From positions 1-64,000 of the forward strand of contig CAKZQS010000027.1 in assembly GCA_937141935.1 (NCBI GenBank): a stretch of DNA of 64,000 nucleotides, given 5' to 3'. A model generated the notes under the pieces. It was not told the DNA's origin and did not search any database. It saw only the letters and a list, made by a program, of their open reading frames with translations. Within the stretch, counting starts at the first letter, position 1, and each line of letters starts with the position of its first letter. A program made the translations under genes and the position numbers. This stretch comes from an uncultured Ectothiorhodospiraceae bacterium. GTDB taxonomy: Bacteria; Pseudomonadota; Gammaproteobacteria; Nevskiales; Oceanococcaceae. Positions 35,123-43,967 of the stretch are shown one piece after another.

Positions 35123-37195
35123 ATGCCCACGACTGCTGCCCTGCGCCCCGGCGCCGCCCAAGCCCTGTGGCAGGGCCTGGCCCGCGGCAACCTCGGCGCG
35201 CCGCTGCTGCTGCTGCTGATCATCGGAATGATGGTGGTGCCACTGGCCCCGGTGGCGCTGGACCTGTTGTTCACCTTCAACATCGCGCTGTCGGTCGCGA
35301 TCCTGCTGGCGGTGGTTTACGCGCTGCGGCCGCTGGACCTCACCGCCTTCCCGACAATCCTGCTGGTGGTCACGCTGCTGCGCCTGGCGCTGAACGTGGC
35401 CAGTACGCGGGTAGTGCTGCTGAACGGCCACGAGGGCGGCGACGCGGCCGGCAAGGTCATCGAGGCCTTCGGCGCCTTCGTGATCGGCGGCAACTACGCC
35501 GTGGGCATCGTGGTCTTCGTGATCCTGACGATCATCAATTTCGTCGTGGTCACCAAGGGCGCCGAGCGGATCTCCGAGGTCAGCGCGCGCTTCACCCTCG
35601 ACGCCATGCCCGGCAAGCAGATGGCCATTGATGCCGACCTCGGCGCGGGCCTGATGGATGCCGACGCCGCCCGTGCCAAGCGGGCCGAGGTGTCGCAGGA
35701 GGCCGACTTCTACGGCTCGATGGACGGCGCCTCGAAGTTCGTGCGCGGCGACGCCATTGCCGGCCTGCTGATCCTGTTCATCAACCTGATCGGCGGGCTG
35801 TGCATCGGCATGCTGCAGCACGGGCTGGATGCCGGCACCGCCGCCGCCAATTATTCGCTGCTGACCATCGGCGATGGCCTGGTGGCGCAGATCCCGGCGC
35901 TGCTGCTGTCGATCGCCGTGGCCATCCTGGTCACGCGCATGTCCAGCTCGCAGGACATGAGCCGCACCGTGGCCAGCCAGCTCTTCGCCGCGCCGCAGGC
36001 GCTGGCCGTCACCGCCGGCATCCTCGGCATCATCGGCATGATCCCGGGCATGCCCAACCTGGCCTTTCTGCTGCTGGCGGGCCTGGCCGGCTTTGGCGCC
36101 TGGTGGCTGCGTGGCAAGCAGCAGCGCGCCGCCGCGGCCCCGGAGGAGGACAGCGCCCCGGCGCCGACGCCGGTGGCCGAACTGGGCTGGGACGACGTGC
36201 CGGTGGACGAGCCGCTGGCGCTGGAGCTGGGCTACCGCCTGATTCCCATCGTCGACGAAGGGCAGGGCGGGCAGCTGCTGGGCCGGGTCAAGGGCATCCG
36301 CCGCAAGCTGACCCAGGAGCTGGGCTTTCTGATCCCGGCGGTGCACATCCGCGACGACCTGGAGCTGGCGCCCACGGCCTATCGCATCCGCATCTTCGGC
36401 ACCACGGTGGGCGAGGGCGAGGTGCGCCCGGGCATGGAGCTGGCGCTGGCCAGCGGCGAAACCACGCAGCGCCTGCCGGGCACGCCCACGCGCGACCCGG
36501 TCTTTGGCCTGGATGCCTGGTGGGTGCTGCCCGAGCAGCGCGACACGGCGATGAGCAGCGGCCACACCGTCGTGGATGTGGCCACGATCATCGCCACGCA
36601 TCTGTCGCATGCGGTATCGGCGCACGCGCCGGAGCTGCTCGGCCACGAGGAGGTCGAGCGCCTGGTCGAAAGGCTGGCGCAGCAGGCGCCCCGCCTTGTC
36701 GAAGGCTTGACGCCCAAGCCGCTGCCCACGGCGGTACTGGTGCGCGTGCTGCGCAACCTGCTGGCCGAAAACGTGCCGCTGCGCAACATGCGCTCGATTG
36801 CCGAAAGCCTGGCCGCCGCGGCGCCGCACACGCAGGACCCGGAGGCCCTCACGGCCCACCTGCGCCGCGACCTGGGTCGCCAGATCACGCAATCGGTGCG
36901 CGGCGCCACCGAGGAATTGCCGGTCATCACGCTGGACCCGGGCCTCGAGCGCACGCTGCTCGAAGCCAGCCAGTCGGATGCCGTCGACCCCGGCCTGATG
37001 TCTTCGCTGCAGCAGCGTTTGCTTGCTGAGGCACGCAATCTGCAAAGCCGGGGAGAGCCCGTGGCCCTGCTCGTGCAAGGCCGCTTGCGGCGACTGCTGG
37101 CGCGACTGCTGCGCAGCGGCGTTCCCGGGCTGCAGGTGTTGGCCTATGACGAGATTCCGGACAACCAGAGACTGCGGGTGGTGACCACGCTATGA
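35123..37195 (+). CDS. flhA: Flagellar export gate protein FlhA
   Basis: Export-gate protein with a large cytoplasmic ring that receives chaperone-substrate complexes. 690 residues. Eight membrane helices in residues 25-320, with the FHIPEP-family signature around RLALNVASTRVVLLNGHEGG and RFTLDAMPGKQMAIDADLGA. The cytoplasmic domain (about 345-690) has LTQELGFLIPAVHIRDDLEL. The ATG at 35123 was preferred over the open frame starting at 35051, which would run across the sigma-54 element. It overlaps flhF by four bases. Confidence 0.96.
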   Translation: MPTTAALRPGAAQALWQGLARGNLGAPLLLLLIIGMMVVPLAPVALDLLFTFNIALSVAILLAVVYALRPLDLTAFPTILLVVTLLRLALNVASTRVVLLNGHEGGDAAGKVIEAFGAFVIGGNYAVGIVVFVILTIINFVVVTKGAERISEVSARFTLDAMPGKQMAIDADLGAGLMDADAARAKRAEVSQEADFYGSMDGASKFVRGDAIAGLLILFINLIGGLCIGMLQHGLDAGTAAANYSLLTIGDGLVAQIPALLLSIAVAILVTRMSSSQDMSRTVASQLFAAPQALAVTAGILGIIGMIPGMPNLAFLLLAGLAGFGAWWLRGKQQRAAAAPEEDSAPAPTPVAELGWDDVPVDEPLALELGYRLIPIVDEGQGGQLLGRVKGIRRKLTQELGFLIPAVHIRDDLELAPTAYRIRIFGTTVGEGEVRPGMELALASGETTQRLPGTPTRDPVFGLDAWWVLPEQRDTAMSSGHTVVDVATIIATHLSHAVSAHAPELLGHEEVERLVERLAQQAPRLVEGLTPKPLPTAVLVRVLRNLLAENVPLRNMRSIAESLAAAAPHTQDPEALTAHLRRDLGRQITQSVRGATEELPVITLDPGLERTLLEASQSDAVDPGLMSSLQQRLLAEARNLQSRGEPVALLVQGRLRRLLARLLRSGVPGLQVLAYDEIPDNQRLRVVTTL

Positions 37196-38532
37196 AGATC
37201 AAGCGATTCGAGGCCGCCGACATGCGCTCCGCGCTGCGCGAGGTGCAGGCCGACTTGGGCCCCGAGGCGGTCATCCTGTCGACGCAGACGGAGGCGGCCG
37301 GCGTGTGCGTCATCGCCGCGCTGGACTACGACGCCGCGCTGCTGGGCCCCAGCCGCGAAGGCCCGCCGGAAACCGCGAAGCCGGCGTCCCGCGCGGCCGA
37401 TACGGCCTGGCCCGCAGCCGCCGCGCCTGCGCCAGCTGCCGCGCCTGCCTCAGCCGCGCCACAATCCCGCCCCGAGAGTCGCAGCGAGTCGGCCCCGACG
37501 CGCGCCAGCGAGCCGGCGCCGTCCTCCGCCGCAAGCGCGCCGCGCCACGGCGCGGCAACGGCGGCGGCTTTCGCACCCACGGCCACGTCGCCCGCGGCCC
37601 ATGCGAGCATTTTCGACGAGCAGCGCATCGCCGGCCTGGAGCGCGAGCTGGCCGCCGTGCACCGCCTGCTGGCCGAGCGTCTGCCCGCCAAGCTGGGCAA
37701 GCAGCTTGGCCAGGGCCCGCAAAAACCCACGCTGCTGCGCGAGATCGGGCTGGAAGAGGCCCTGATCACGCGGCTGCGCGCCCATTGCCCCGAGGGCAGT
37801 GGCAACCCCGATGGCCGCATGCTGGCCGAGCTGTCCCGGCGCCTGGATGCGCTGGCCCGGCCGCAAACGCCACGCTGCCTGGCCCTGGTCGGGCCGACCG
37901 GCGCCGGCAAGACCACCACGGCGGCCAAGCTGGCCGCCCAGCACCTGATGGCGCATCGCGGCAGCCGCGTGCGCCTGATCTGCACCGACACCTACCGCAT
38001 CGGCGGCCGCGAGCAGCTGCAAAGCTACGCCCGCCTGATGGGCCTGAGCGTCGAGCTGGCCGACGACCCCGAACATCTGGCCGCCTGCGTGGCCGAGACC
38101 GGCCCGCAGGATCTGCTGCTGGTCGACACCCCCGGCATCGGCCCGCGCGACGCCGAGTTGGCCCAGCAGCTGCCACGCCTGGCCGGCATCGAGGGCCTGA
38201 GCGTGCTGCTCTGCCTGCCGGCGCCGACGCCGCTGGCCGAGCTGCGGCGCATCGTGACCCGCTACGCGCCAGCCGCGCCGCAGGCCGCGATTCTGACCAA
38301 GGTCGACGAGAGCACCTTGCTCGGGACGGCCCTGTCGGTGGCCCTGGACGCGGCGCTGGCGCCGCTGTGGATCACCGACGGCCAGCGCGTGCCGCAGGAC
38401 CTCGCACGCCTCGCCGGCCGCGAGCTGGTGGCGCGGGCGCTGGCCCAGCGCGAACAAACACCGCCGATCGAGCCCACCGCGGCCGCGCAGCCCACCACCC
38501 CCGCAGCGGAGACCGCCGATGCTTGTGCCTAG
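37192..38532 (+). CDS. flhF: Polar flagellar placement GTPase FlhF
   Basis: SRP-type GTPase that marks the pole for flagellar assembly. 446 residues. N-terminal B domain (MKIKRFEAADMRSALREVQA), a long Ala/Pro/Ser-rich linker (about 60-145), an N-domain, and the G domain (about 220-420) with P-loop GPTGAGKTTT (234-243), LICTDTYRIGGREQL and LLVDTPGIGPRD. The C-terminal tail is Ala/Thr/Pro-rich. It overlaps flhA and flhG. Its presence with FlhG argues for polar flagella. Confidence 0.94.
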   Translation: MKIKRFEAADMRSALREVQADLGPEAVILSTQTEAAGVCVIAALDYDAALLGPSREGPPETAKPASRAADTAWPAAAAPAPAAAPASAAPQSRPESRSESAPTRASEPAPSSAASAPRHGAATAAAFAPTATSPAAHASIFDEQRIAGLERELAAVHRLLAERLPAKLGKQLGQGPQKPTLLREIGLEEALITRLRAHCPEGSGNPDGRMLAELSRRLDALARPQTPRCLALVGPTGAGKTTTAAKLAAQHLMAHRGSRVRLICTDTYRIGGREQLQSYARLMGLSVELADDPEHLAACVAETGPQDLLLVDTPGIGPRDAELAQQLPRLAGIEGLSVLLCLPAPTPLAELRRIVTRYAPAAPQAAILTKVDESTLLGTALSVALDAALAPLWITDGQRVPQDLARLAGRELVARALAQREQTPPIEPTAAAQPTTPAAETADACA

Positions 38533-39430
38533 GGGCGCACACCAGGCCTCCCAGCTCGTGGGCATGCTGCCGCCGCACCGTGCGCGCGTCATCGCCATTG
38601 CCAGCGGCAAGGGCGGGGTGGGCAAGACCACCGTATCCATCAACCTGTCCACGGCGCTGCAGATGGCCGGCCAGCGCGTGCTGCTGTTCGATGCCGACTT
38701 CGGCCTGGCCAATGTCGACGTGCTGCTGGGGCTGCAGCCGCGCCTGCACCTGGGCCATGTGCTCGAGGGCAAGGCCCGGCTGGCCGACACGCTGCTGACG
38801 ACCTCCACCGGCCTGCGCATCGTTCCGTCCGCCTCGGGCAGCCGCTGGCTGGCGGAGATGGACGACACGATGCGTACTGGCCTGATTCACGGTTTTTCCG
38901 AGCTGGCCAGCGATGTTGATTGCCTGATCATCGATACCGCCGCCGGCATTGGCGGCAATGTGCTGTCGCTGGCCCAGGCGGCGCAGAGCGTGCTGCTGGT
39001 GGTGTGCGACGAGCCGGCCGCGATCACGGATGCCTATGCGCTGATCAAGGTGCTGTCCACCGACCACCGCGTGCGCAACTTCGAGGTGGTGTCGAACATG
39101 ACCCGCAGCGTCAGCGAGGGCCGGCTGCTGTTCGAAAAGCTGCAGCGGGTCACCGACCGCTTCCTCGACGTGCAGCTCGACTATGCCGGCAACGTGCCGC
39201 ACGACGAGCAGATGCGGCTGGCCATCCAGCAGCAGCGCCCGCTGGTGGAATGGCGCCCCGGCGCGCCGGCCGCGCGGGCCATTACCGAGCTGGCCCAGCG
39301 CGTGCTGTCCTGGCCGCAGCCGGAGGTGCCGCGCGGGCATATCGAATTCTTTGTCGAAAGCCTGGCGGCCGGGCAGGGCGCGGCCCCCGCGGGCCATGCC
39401 GGCGCGGCGCTGGCGACGGCGCGGCCGTGA
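38519..39430 (+). CDS. flhG: Flagellar number regulator FlhG (MinD/ParA-type ATPase)
   Basis: Limits flagellar number, stimulates the FlhF GTPase and in some species binds FleQ. 303 residues. Deviant Walker A SGKGGVGKTT (29-38), DADFGLANVDVLLGL, IIDTAAGIGGNVLSLA. The N-terminal activator peptide normally reads DQAxxLR; here it is HQASQLVGML (8-17), so the Asp is replaced by His and the Arg is missing. It overlaps the flhF end by 14 bases and the fliA GTG by four. Confidence 0.93.
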   Translation: MLVPRGAHQASQLVGMLPPHRARVIAIASGKGGVGKTTVSINLSTALQMAGQRVLLFDADFGLANVDVLLGLQPRLHLGHVLEGKARLADTLLTTSTGLRIVPSASGSRWLAEMDDTMRTGLIHGFSELASDVDCLIIDTAAGIGGNVLSLAQAAQSVLLVVCDEPAAITDAYALIKVLSTDHRVRNFEVVSNMTRSVSEGRLLFEKLQRVTDRFLDVQLDYAGNVPHDEQMRLAIQQQRPLVEWRPGAPAARAITELAQRVLSWPQPEVPRGHIEFFVESLAAGQGAAPAGHAGAALATARP

Positions 39431-40209
39431 ATAGCGCGATGCGCTGGGAGGCCCCCGCGGCGCCAAGCCCGGAGCAGCGCGTGCGCGAGCACGCGCCTCT
39501 GGTGCGGCGCATCGCCCTGCATTTGGCCGCCCGCCTGCCCGCCGGCGTCGAGCTGGATGATTTGATCCAGGCCGGCACGCTGGGGCTGCTGGAGGCCGCG
39601 CACAAATTCGAGGCCGGCCATGCCGCCAGCTTCGAGACCTATGCCGGCCATCGCATTCGCGGCGCGATACTCGACGAGCTGCGTCGCGGCGACTGGGCCC
39701 CGCGCTCGGTGCATCGCAGCGGGCGCGAGATCGCCGAGGCCCGCCGCCGCCTGGAGCAGCAGCTGGGGCGCCCGCCGAGTGAGGCCGAGGTGGCCGCGGC
39801 GCTGGACATGGACCCGGCCGACTACCGCCAGGCGGCGGACGACGCGGCCCTGACCCAGCTCGACCGGCTGGAAGGCGAGGGCGAGGATGACCTCGCGCCG
39901 CTGCGCTCGCTGGTCAGCCCGCTGCTCGGCCCCGAGCAGCAGCACGAGCGCGGCGCGCTGCGCGCCGGGCTGGCCGCGGCGATCCGCGAGCTGCCCGAGC
40001 GCGACCAGCTGGTGCTGTCGCTCTATTACCGCGAAGAACTGCATCAAAAAGAAATCGGCGCCGTGCTTGGCGTTACCGAATCCCGCGTCTGCCAGCTGCA
40101 CGCCCGTGCGCTGAAGGCGCTGCGCGCCGCGCTGTCCGACTGGCAGGCCAGCGCCGCGGCACCTGCTCCCACCCGCGACGCCGCGACCGCCGGCGCCGCC
40201 CCCGCCTAG
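39427..40209 (+). CDS. fliA: Flagellar sigma-28 factor FliA
   Basis: Transcribes late flagellar and chemotaxis genes from TCAAGTyT-N11-GCCGATAs promoters, four of which occur in this window. 260 residues with a GTG start overlapping the flhG stop; an ATG at 39439 is a possible alternative. Region 2 is PLVRRIALHLAARLPAGVEL then DDLIQAGTLGLLEAAHKFEA. Region 4 helix-turn-helix is HQKEIGAVLGVTESRVCQLH. A Pro/Ala-rich tail of about 25 residues follows. It is antagonised by FlgM, encoded at 2640-2981. Confidence 0.95.
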   Translation: MNSAMRWEAPAAPSPEQRVREHAPLVRRIALHLAARLPAGVELDDLIQAGTLGLLEAAHKFEAGHAASFETYAGHRIRGAILDELRRGDWAPRSVHRSGREIAEARRRLEQQLGRPPSEAEVAAALDMDPADYRQAADDAALTQLDRLEGEGEDDLAPLRSLVSPLLGPEQQHERGALRAGLAAAIRELPERDQLVLSLYYREELHQKEIGAVLGVTESRVCQLHARALKALRAALSDWQASAAAPAPTRDAATAGAAPA

Positions 40210-40225
40210 TTCGCCGGAGGAACCG

Positions 40226-40618
40226 ATGAGCCCCCACGCCCGCATCCTCGTGGTCGACGACTTCCCCACGATGCGCCGTATCGTGCGCAACCTGCTCGGG
40301 GAGCTCGGCTACACCCAGATCACCGAAGCCGACGACGGCGAAACGGCGCTGCCCCTGCTGCAGTCGCAGGACTTCGATTTTTTGGTGACCGACTGGAACA
40401 TGCCCGGCATGAGCGGCATCGAGCTGCTGCGCGCCGTGCGCGCCGACGCCAAGCTGGCCAAGCTGCCGGTGCTGATGGTGACGGCCGAGGCCAGCCGCGA
40501 GCAGATCGTCGAGGCGGCGCAGGCCGGCGTGTCCGGCTACATCATCAAGCCCTTCACGGCGGCCACGCTGGCCGAGAAGATCGAGCGCATCTCGCAGCGC
40601 ATGCAGGCGGCGGCCTGA
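40226..40618 (+). CDS. cheY: Chemotaxis response regulator CheY (first system)
   Basis: Phosphorylated by CheA, then binds FliM to change motor direction. 130 residues. D11/D12 pocket, phospho-acceptor D56 (FLVTDWNMPGMSG), Thr in MVTAEAS and Lys in GYIIKPFTA. An excellent ribosome site (GGAGGAACCG) precedes the ATG. It heads the block cheY-cheZ-cheA, directly after fliA as in polar-flagellated gammaproteobacteria, and is the best candidate for the motor-binding CheY. Confidence 0.95.
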   Translation: MSPHARILVVDDFPTMRRIVRNLLGELGYTQITEADDGETALPLLQSQDFDFLVTDWNMPGMSGIELLRAVRADAKLAKLPVLMVTAEASREQIVEAAQAGVSGYIIKPFTAATLAEKIERISQRMQAAA

Positions 40619-40621
40619 GCC

Positions 40622-41179
40622 ATGGGCGGCGCCAGCGCGCAACGCGCGACGCCGGCAGCCGAGGATCGCGAAACGCTGCTGGCCGATGGCCTGGCGGCGC
40701 TCGCGGCGCGGCTGGCCGAGCAGCTTCAGGGGTTGGATGGCGACGGCGCGCTGCGCCGGGCGGTGGCCGACCTGCCGGATGCCCGTGACCGCTTGCAGGC
40801 CGTCGTGCGCCTGACCGAGGACGCGGCCAACCGCACGCTGGATCTGGTCGAGCAGGCTCAGGGCCGTTTGCGCCGCCTCGAGGCGCATGCGGACCCCGAG
40901 GTCCAGGCCGAGGCGCAGGCGCTGCGCCAGACCTGCCTGCTGCTCGCCGAGGCGCAGGGCTTTCAGGACCTCTCCGGCCAGATCATCGGGCGGGTGCACC
41001 ACATCCTGGAGACCACCCAGACCGGCTTTGAGAGCCTGCTGGCGCAGGCCGGGCTGGCGCCCTTGCCCTCCTGCCAGGCGCCGCCAACGCTGGCCGGTCC
41101 GGCCGTGCACAACCTGCGCCAGGCCGACAGCGCCACGCAGGACGATGCCGATGCGCTGATGCGCGACCTGGGGCTGTGA
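40622..41179 (+). CDS. cheZ: Protein phosphatase CheZ
   Basis: Dephosphorylates CheY-P. 185 residues, a long helical hairpin. The catalytic motif is QGFQDLSGQIIGRVHHILE (Gln in QDLSGQ, about residues 102-107). The C-terminal CheY-binding peptide is QDDADALMRDLGL at the very end. It starts three bases after cheY. Its presence fits the gamma/beta flagellar chemotaxis class rather than CheC/CheX systems. Confidence 0.93.
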   Translation: MGGASAQRATPAAEDRETLLADGLAALAARLAEQLQGLDGDGALRRAVADLPDARDRLQAVVRLTEDAANRTLDLVEQAQGRLRRLEAHADPEVQAEAQALRQTCLLLAEAQGFQDLSGQIIGRVHHILETTQTGFESLLAQAGLAPLPSCQAPPTLAGPAVHNLRQADSATQDDADALMRDLGL

Positions 41180-41246
41180 GCCCGCGCGCCCGCCGCCCGT
41201 CCGCGTGCCCGCCGCGGGCGCTGTCTCCGCGGCCCGGGGGGAGGCG

Positions 41247-43211
41247 ATGACCGAAGACGCCGAACTGCTGGCCGACTTTCTGACCGAGGCCAGCGAACTG
41301 ACGGCCGGCCTGGGCCCGGCGCTGATGGCGCTGGCGCAGGCGCCGCAGGACAGCCCCGAGATCCACGCGCTGTTTCGCACCTTCCACACGCTCAAGGGCA
41401 GTGCGGGCTTTCTGGCGCTGGACCCGCTGGTGGGCCTGTGCCACCGGGCCGAGGACCTGTGCGCGCTGCTGCGCGGCGGCGCCCCCGCGCTGGCCGAAGA
41501 CATCGACGCGCTGTCGGCGGCCATCGACACCCTGGAAGCGCAGCTCGATGCGCTGCAGGCCGGCCAGGCCGCGCCGCCCCCCGCGCCGGCGCTGCTGCAG
41601 GCGCTGGCGCAGCGCATCGAGGCCCCGCGCAACGCCGCGATCGGCATGGACGGCGCGGCCAGTGCAGACGCCTGCGAGGCCGAGAGCGTGCCGGCGGATG
41701 AGGATTTCGAGGCGCTGCTGGACGCCGCGCATGGCGTCAGTGCGCCCGCGGCGAGCGCCGAGGACGACTTCGAGGCCCTGCTGGACGCCGCGCACGGCAT
41801 GCCAGAACCTTCGGACGGCAGCGGGGCCATCGGGGCCAGCCGGGCCGCCGCAGCACCGGACCCTGCCGTCGCGAAGGCCACGAGCCCCGAGGCGGCGGCT
41901 GACGTTTCGTCCGCCTGCGGCTCGACGGCGCAGAACCCGGCGGCAGCCGGTGGCGGCCCCGTGGCGCCCGCGTCGATCCCGCCCGCGACGCCGCCGGCGG
42001 CCGAGAGCAGCGTTCGGGTGGAGACCGCCCGGCTGGATGCGGTGATGGATCTGGTCGGCGAGCTGGTGCTGGCGCGCAATGCGCTGCTGGCGCGGCAGGC
42101 GCAGGCCGCCGGGCCGGGGCGTGGGGGCCGTCGCGACAAGACCATAGCCACGCTGGACCGGGTCACGGCCGATTTGCAGTCGGCGGTGATGCGCATCCGC
42201 ATGCAGCCGCTGCACAAGCTCTTCGGGCGCTTCCCGCGCATCGTGCGCGACCTGGCGCGCAGCCTGGGGCGCGAGGTGATGCTGGAGCTGGAGGGCGCCC
42301 AGACCGAACTGGACAAGAACGTGGTCGAGGCGCTGTCCGAGCCGCTGGTGCACCTGGTGCGCAACGCGGTGGACCACGGCATCGAGGCACCGGAGGCCCG
42401 CGAGGCTGCCGGCAAGCCGCGCGCCGGGCGGGTGCGCCTGAGCGCGCGAGCGCAGGGCGACCATGTGCTGATCCGCCTGGAAGACGACGGCGCCGGCATG
42501 GATGCGAACGCGCTGCGCGCCAAGGCCATCCAGCGCGGCCTGATCGGTGGCGACGCCGCGGCCACGCTGGATGCCGGCGCCTGCCTGCAACTGATCTTCC
42601 TGCCCGGCTTTTCCACCCGCGACGCGGTATCGGATGTATCGGGCCGGGGCGTGGGCATGGATGTGGTGAAGACCCGCATCGATGCGCTGGGCGGCGAGAT
42701 CGAGCTGCACAGCGAGCCGGGGCGCGGCTCGGAGGTCACGCTGCGGCTGCCGCTGACGCTGGCCATTCTGGGCACGCTGATGGTGGTGGTGGGCGAGCGC
42801 ATCTTTGCGCTGCCGCTGGCCGCCGTCGACGAGGTGCGTCGGCTGGATACGGCCACCTTGGGCCAGCTCGACGGCCGCCCGGTGCTGATGCTGGACGAGG
42901 AGCCGCTGCCGGTCTTCGACCTGGGGCTGTGGCTGCCCGGCAATGCGCCCTACGGCCAGGGCAGCGACCGCAGCCATGCGGTGATTCTGCGCAGCGGCAG
43001 CCAGCGTTTCGCGCTGGTGGGCGCACGCGTCAGCGGCCGCGAGGAGGTGGTGATCAAGCCACTGGATGAGTCCTTGGCGCAGGCCGCGGCCTTCTCCGGG
43101 GCCACGGTCACCGGCGACGGGCGCATCGCGCTGGTGGTGGACCCGGCCGGGCTGCTCAAGTCTGGGCCGTTGCCGCCGATACCCCCTGCAGGCCCCCACG
43201 TCGCGAACTGA
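41247..43211 (+). CDS. cheA: Chemotaxis histidine kinase CheA (first system)
   Basis: Central kinase of the first chemosensory system. 654 residues. HPt domain with H47 (HTLKGSAGF), a long linker (about 120-255) without a recognisable P2 domain but with a duplicated peptide DFEALLDAAHG (153-163, 174-184). Then dimerisation (ETARLDAVMDLVGELVLARN), ATP-binding domain ([28 protein letters not shown]) and a CheW-like domain (to about 640). Very strong ribosome site (GGGGGGAGG). Its last 60 bases contain the sigma-28 promoter of motC. Confidence 0.94.
   Translation: MTEDAELLADFLTEASELTAGLGPALMALAQAPQDSPEIHALFRTFHTLKGSAGFLALDPLVGLCHRAEDLCALLRGGAPALAEDIDALSAAIDTLEAQLDALQAGQAAPPPAPALLQALAQRIEAPRNAAIGMDGAASADACEAESVPADEDFEALLDAAHGVSAPAASAEDDFEALLDAAHGMPEPSDGSGAIGASRAAAAPDPAVAKATSPEAAADVSSACGSTAQNPAAAGGGPVAPASIPPATPPAAESSVRVETARLDAVMDLVGELVLARNALLARQAQAAGPGRGGRRDKTIATLDRVTADLQSAVMRIRMQPLHKLFGRFPRIVRDLARSLGREVMLELEGAQTELDKNVVEALSEPLVHLVRNAVDHGIEAPEAREAAGKPRAGRVRLSARAQGDHVLIRLEDDGAGMDANALRAKAIQRGLIGGDAAATLDAGACLQLIFLPGFSTRDAVSDVSGRGVGMDVVKTRIDALGGEIELHSEPGRGSEVTLRLPLTLAILGTLMVVVGERIFALPLAAVDEVRRLDTATLGQLDGRPVLMLDEEPLPVFDLGLWLPGNAPYGQGSDRSHAVILRSGSQRFALVGARVSGREEVVIKPLDESLAQAAAFSGATVTGDGRIALVVDPAGLLKSGPLPPIPPAGPHVAN
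43156..43182 (+). promoter_or_regulatory. Sigma-28 (FliA) promoter of motC-motD
   Basis: TCAAGTCT-N11-GCCGATAC, identical boxes to the flgM and fliC promoters, located inside the 3' end of cheA. Predicted start is about 43190, 31 bases before motC. Confidence 0.88.
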
Positions 43212-43220
43212 CGCCCATCC

Positions 43221-43967
43221 ATGGACAAGCTCACCGTCACCGGACTCTGCCTCGCCCTGGTCGCCGTACTCGGCGGCAGCATGCTCAAGGGCAGCGGCGT
43301 CGGCGCGCTGCTGTCGCCGGCGGCCTTCGTCATCGTGCTGGTCGGCACCGTGGCGGCAATTTTTGTGCAGACCCCGATGGATACCTTCCGCCGGGCGATG
43401 AAGATCTTCCGCTGGACCATGCGCCCGCCGGAGGAAGACCCGCACGGCGCCGTGAAGCAGGTGCTGGAATGGAGCCAGAAGGCGCGCAAGGAGGGCCTGC
43501 TGGGCCTGGAGCCGCTGATCGAGCAGCAGCCAGACGGCTTTACCAAGAAGGGCTTGCAGTTTCTGGTCGACGGCATCGAGCCGGACGTGCTGCGCAACAT
43601 CCTGGAAACCGACATCGGCACCCACGAGCACACCTACAACGACGCGGCCAAGGTCTACGAGGGCCTGGGCATCTACGCGCCGACGCTGGGCATCATCGGC
43701 GCGGTGATGGGCCTGATGGCGGTGATGCAGAACCTGGCCGACCCCTCGAAGCTGGGCACCGGCATCGCCGCGGCCTTCGTCGCCACCATCTACGGCATCG
43801 GCGCGGCCAACCTGTTCTTTTTGCCCGTGGCTTCCAAGCTCAAGGGCGTCGTGGCCCGCCAGGTGCGCTACCGCGAGATTCTGGTCGAGGGCTTCATCGC
43901 GATTGCCGAGGGCGAAAACCCGCGGCACATCGAGTCGAAGCTGGAGGCCTTCCTGCATGCCGCGTAA
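43221..43967 (+). CDS. motC: Flagellar stator protein MotC (MotA family)
   Basis: Forms the proton-driven stator with MotD. 248 residues with four membrane segments (about 5-25, 34-52, 148-168, 181-203). The cytoplasmic loop carries charged residues that contact FliG. Motifs are PAAFVIVLVGTVAAIFVQTP and GIYAPTLGIIGAVMGLMAVM, the latter with the Pro-containing TM3. MotC is used because of the position after cheA and pairing with a MotD-like partner, the second stator type of Pseudomonas and Xanthomonas. It overlaps motD by 11 bases. Confidence 0.92.
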   Translation: MDKLTVTGLCLALVAVLGGSMLKGSGVGALLSPAAFVIVLVGTVAAIFVQTPMDTFRRAMKIFRWTMRPPEEDPHGAVKQVLEWSQKARKEGLLGLEPLIEQQPDGFTKKGLQFLVDGIEPDVLRNILETDIGTHEHTYNDAAKVYEGLGIYAPTLGIIGAVMGLMAVMQNLADPSKLGTGIAAAFVATIYGIGAANLFFLPVASKLKGVVARQVRYREILVEGFIAIAEGENPRHIESKLEAFLHAA

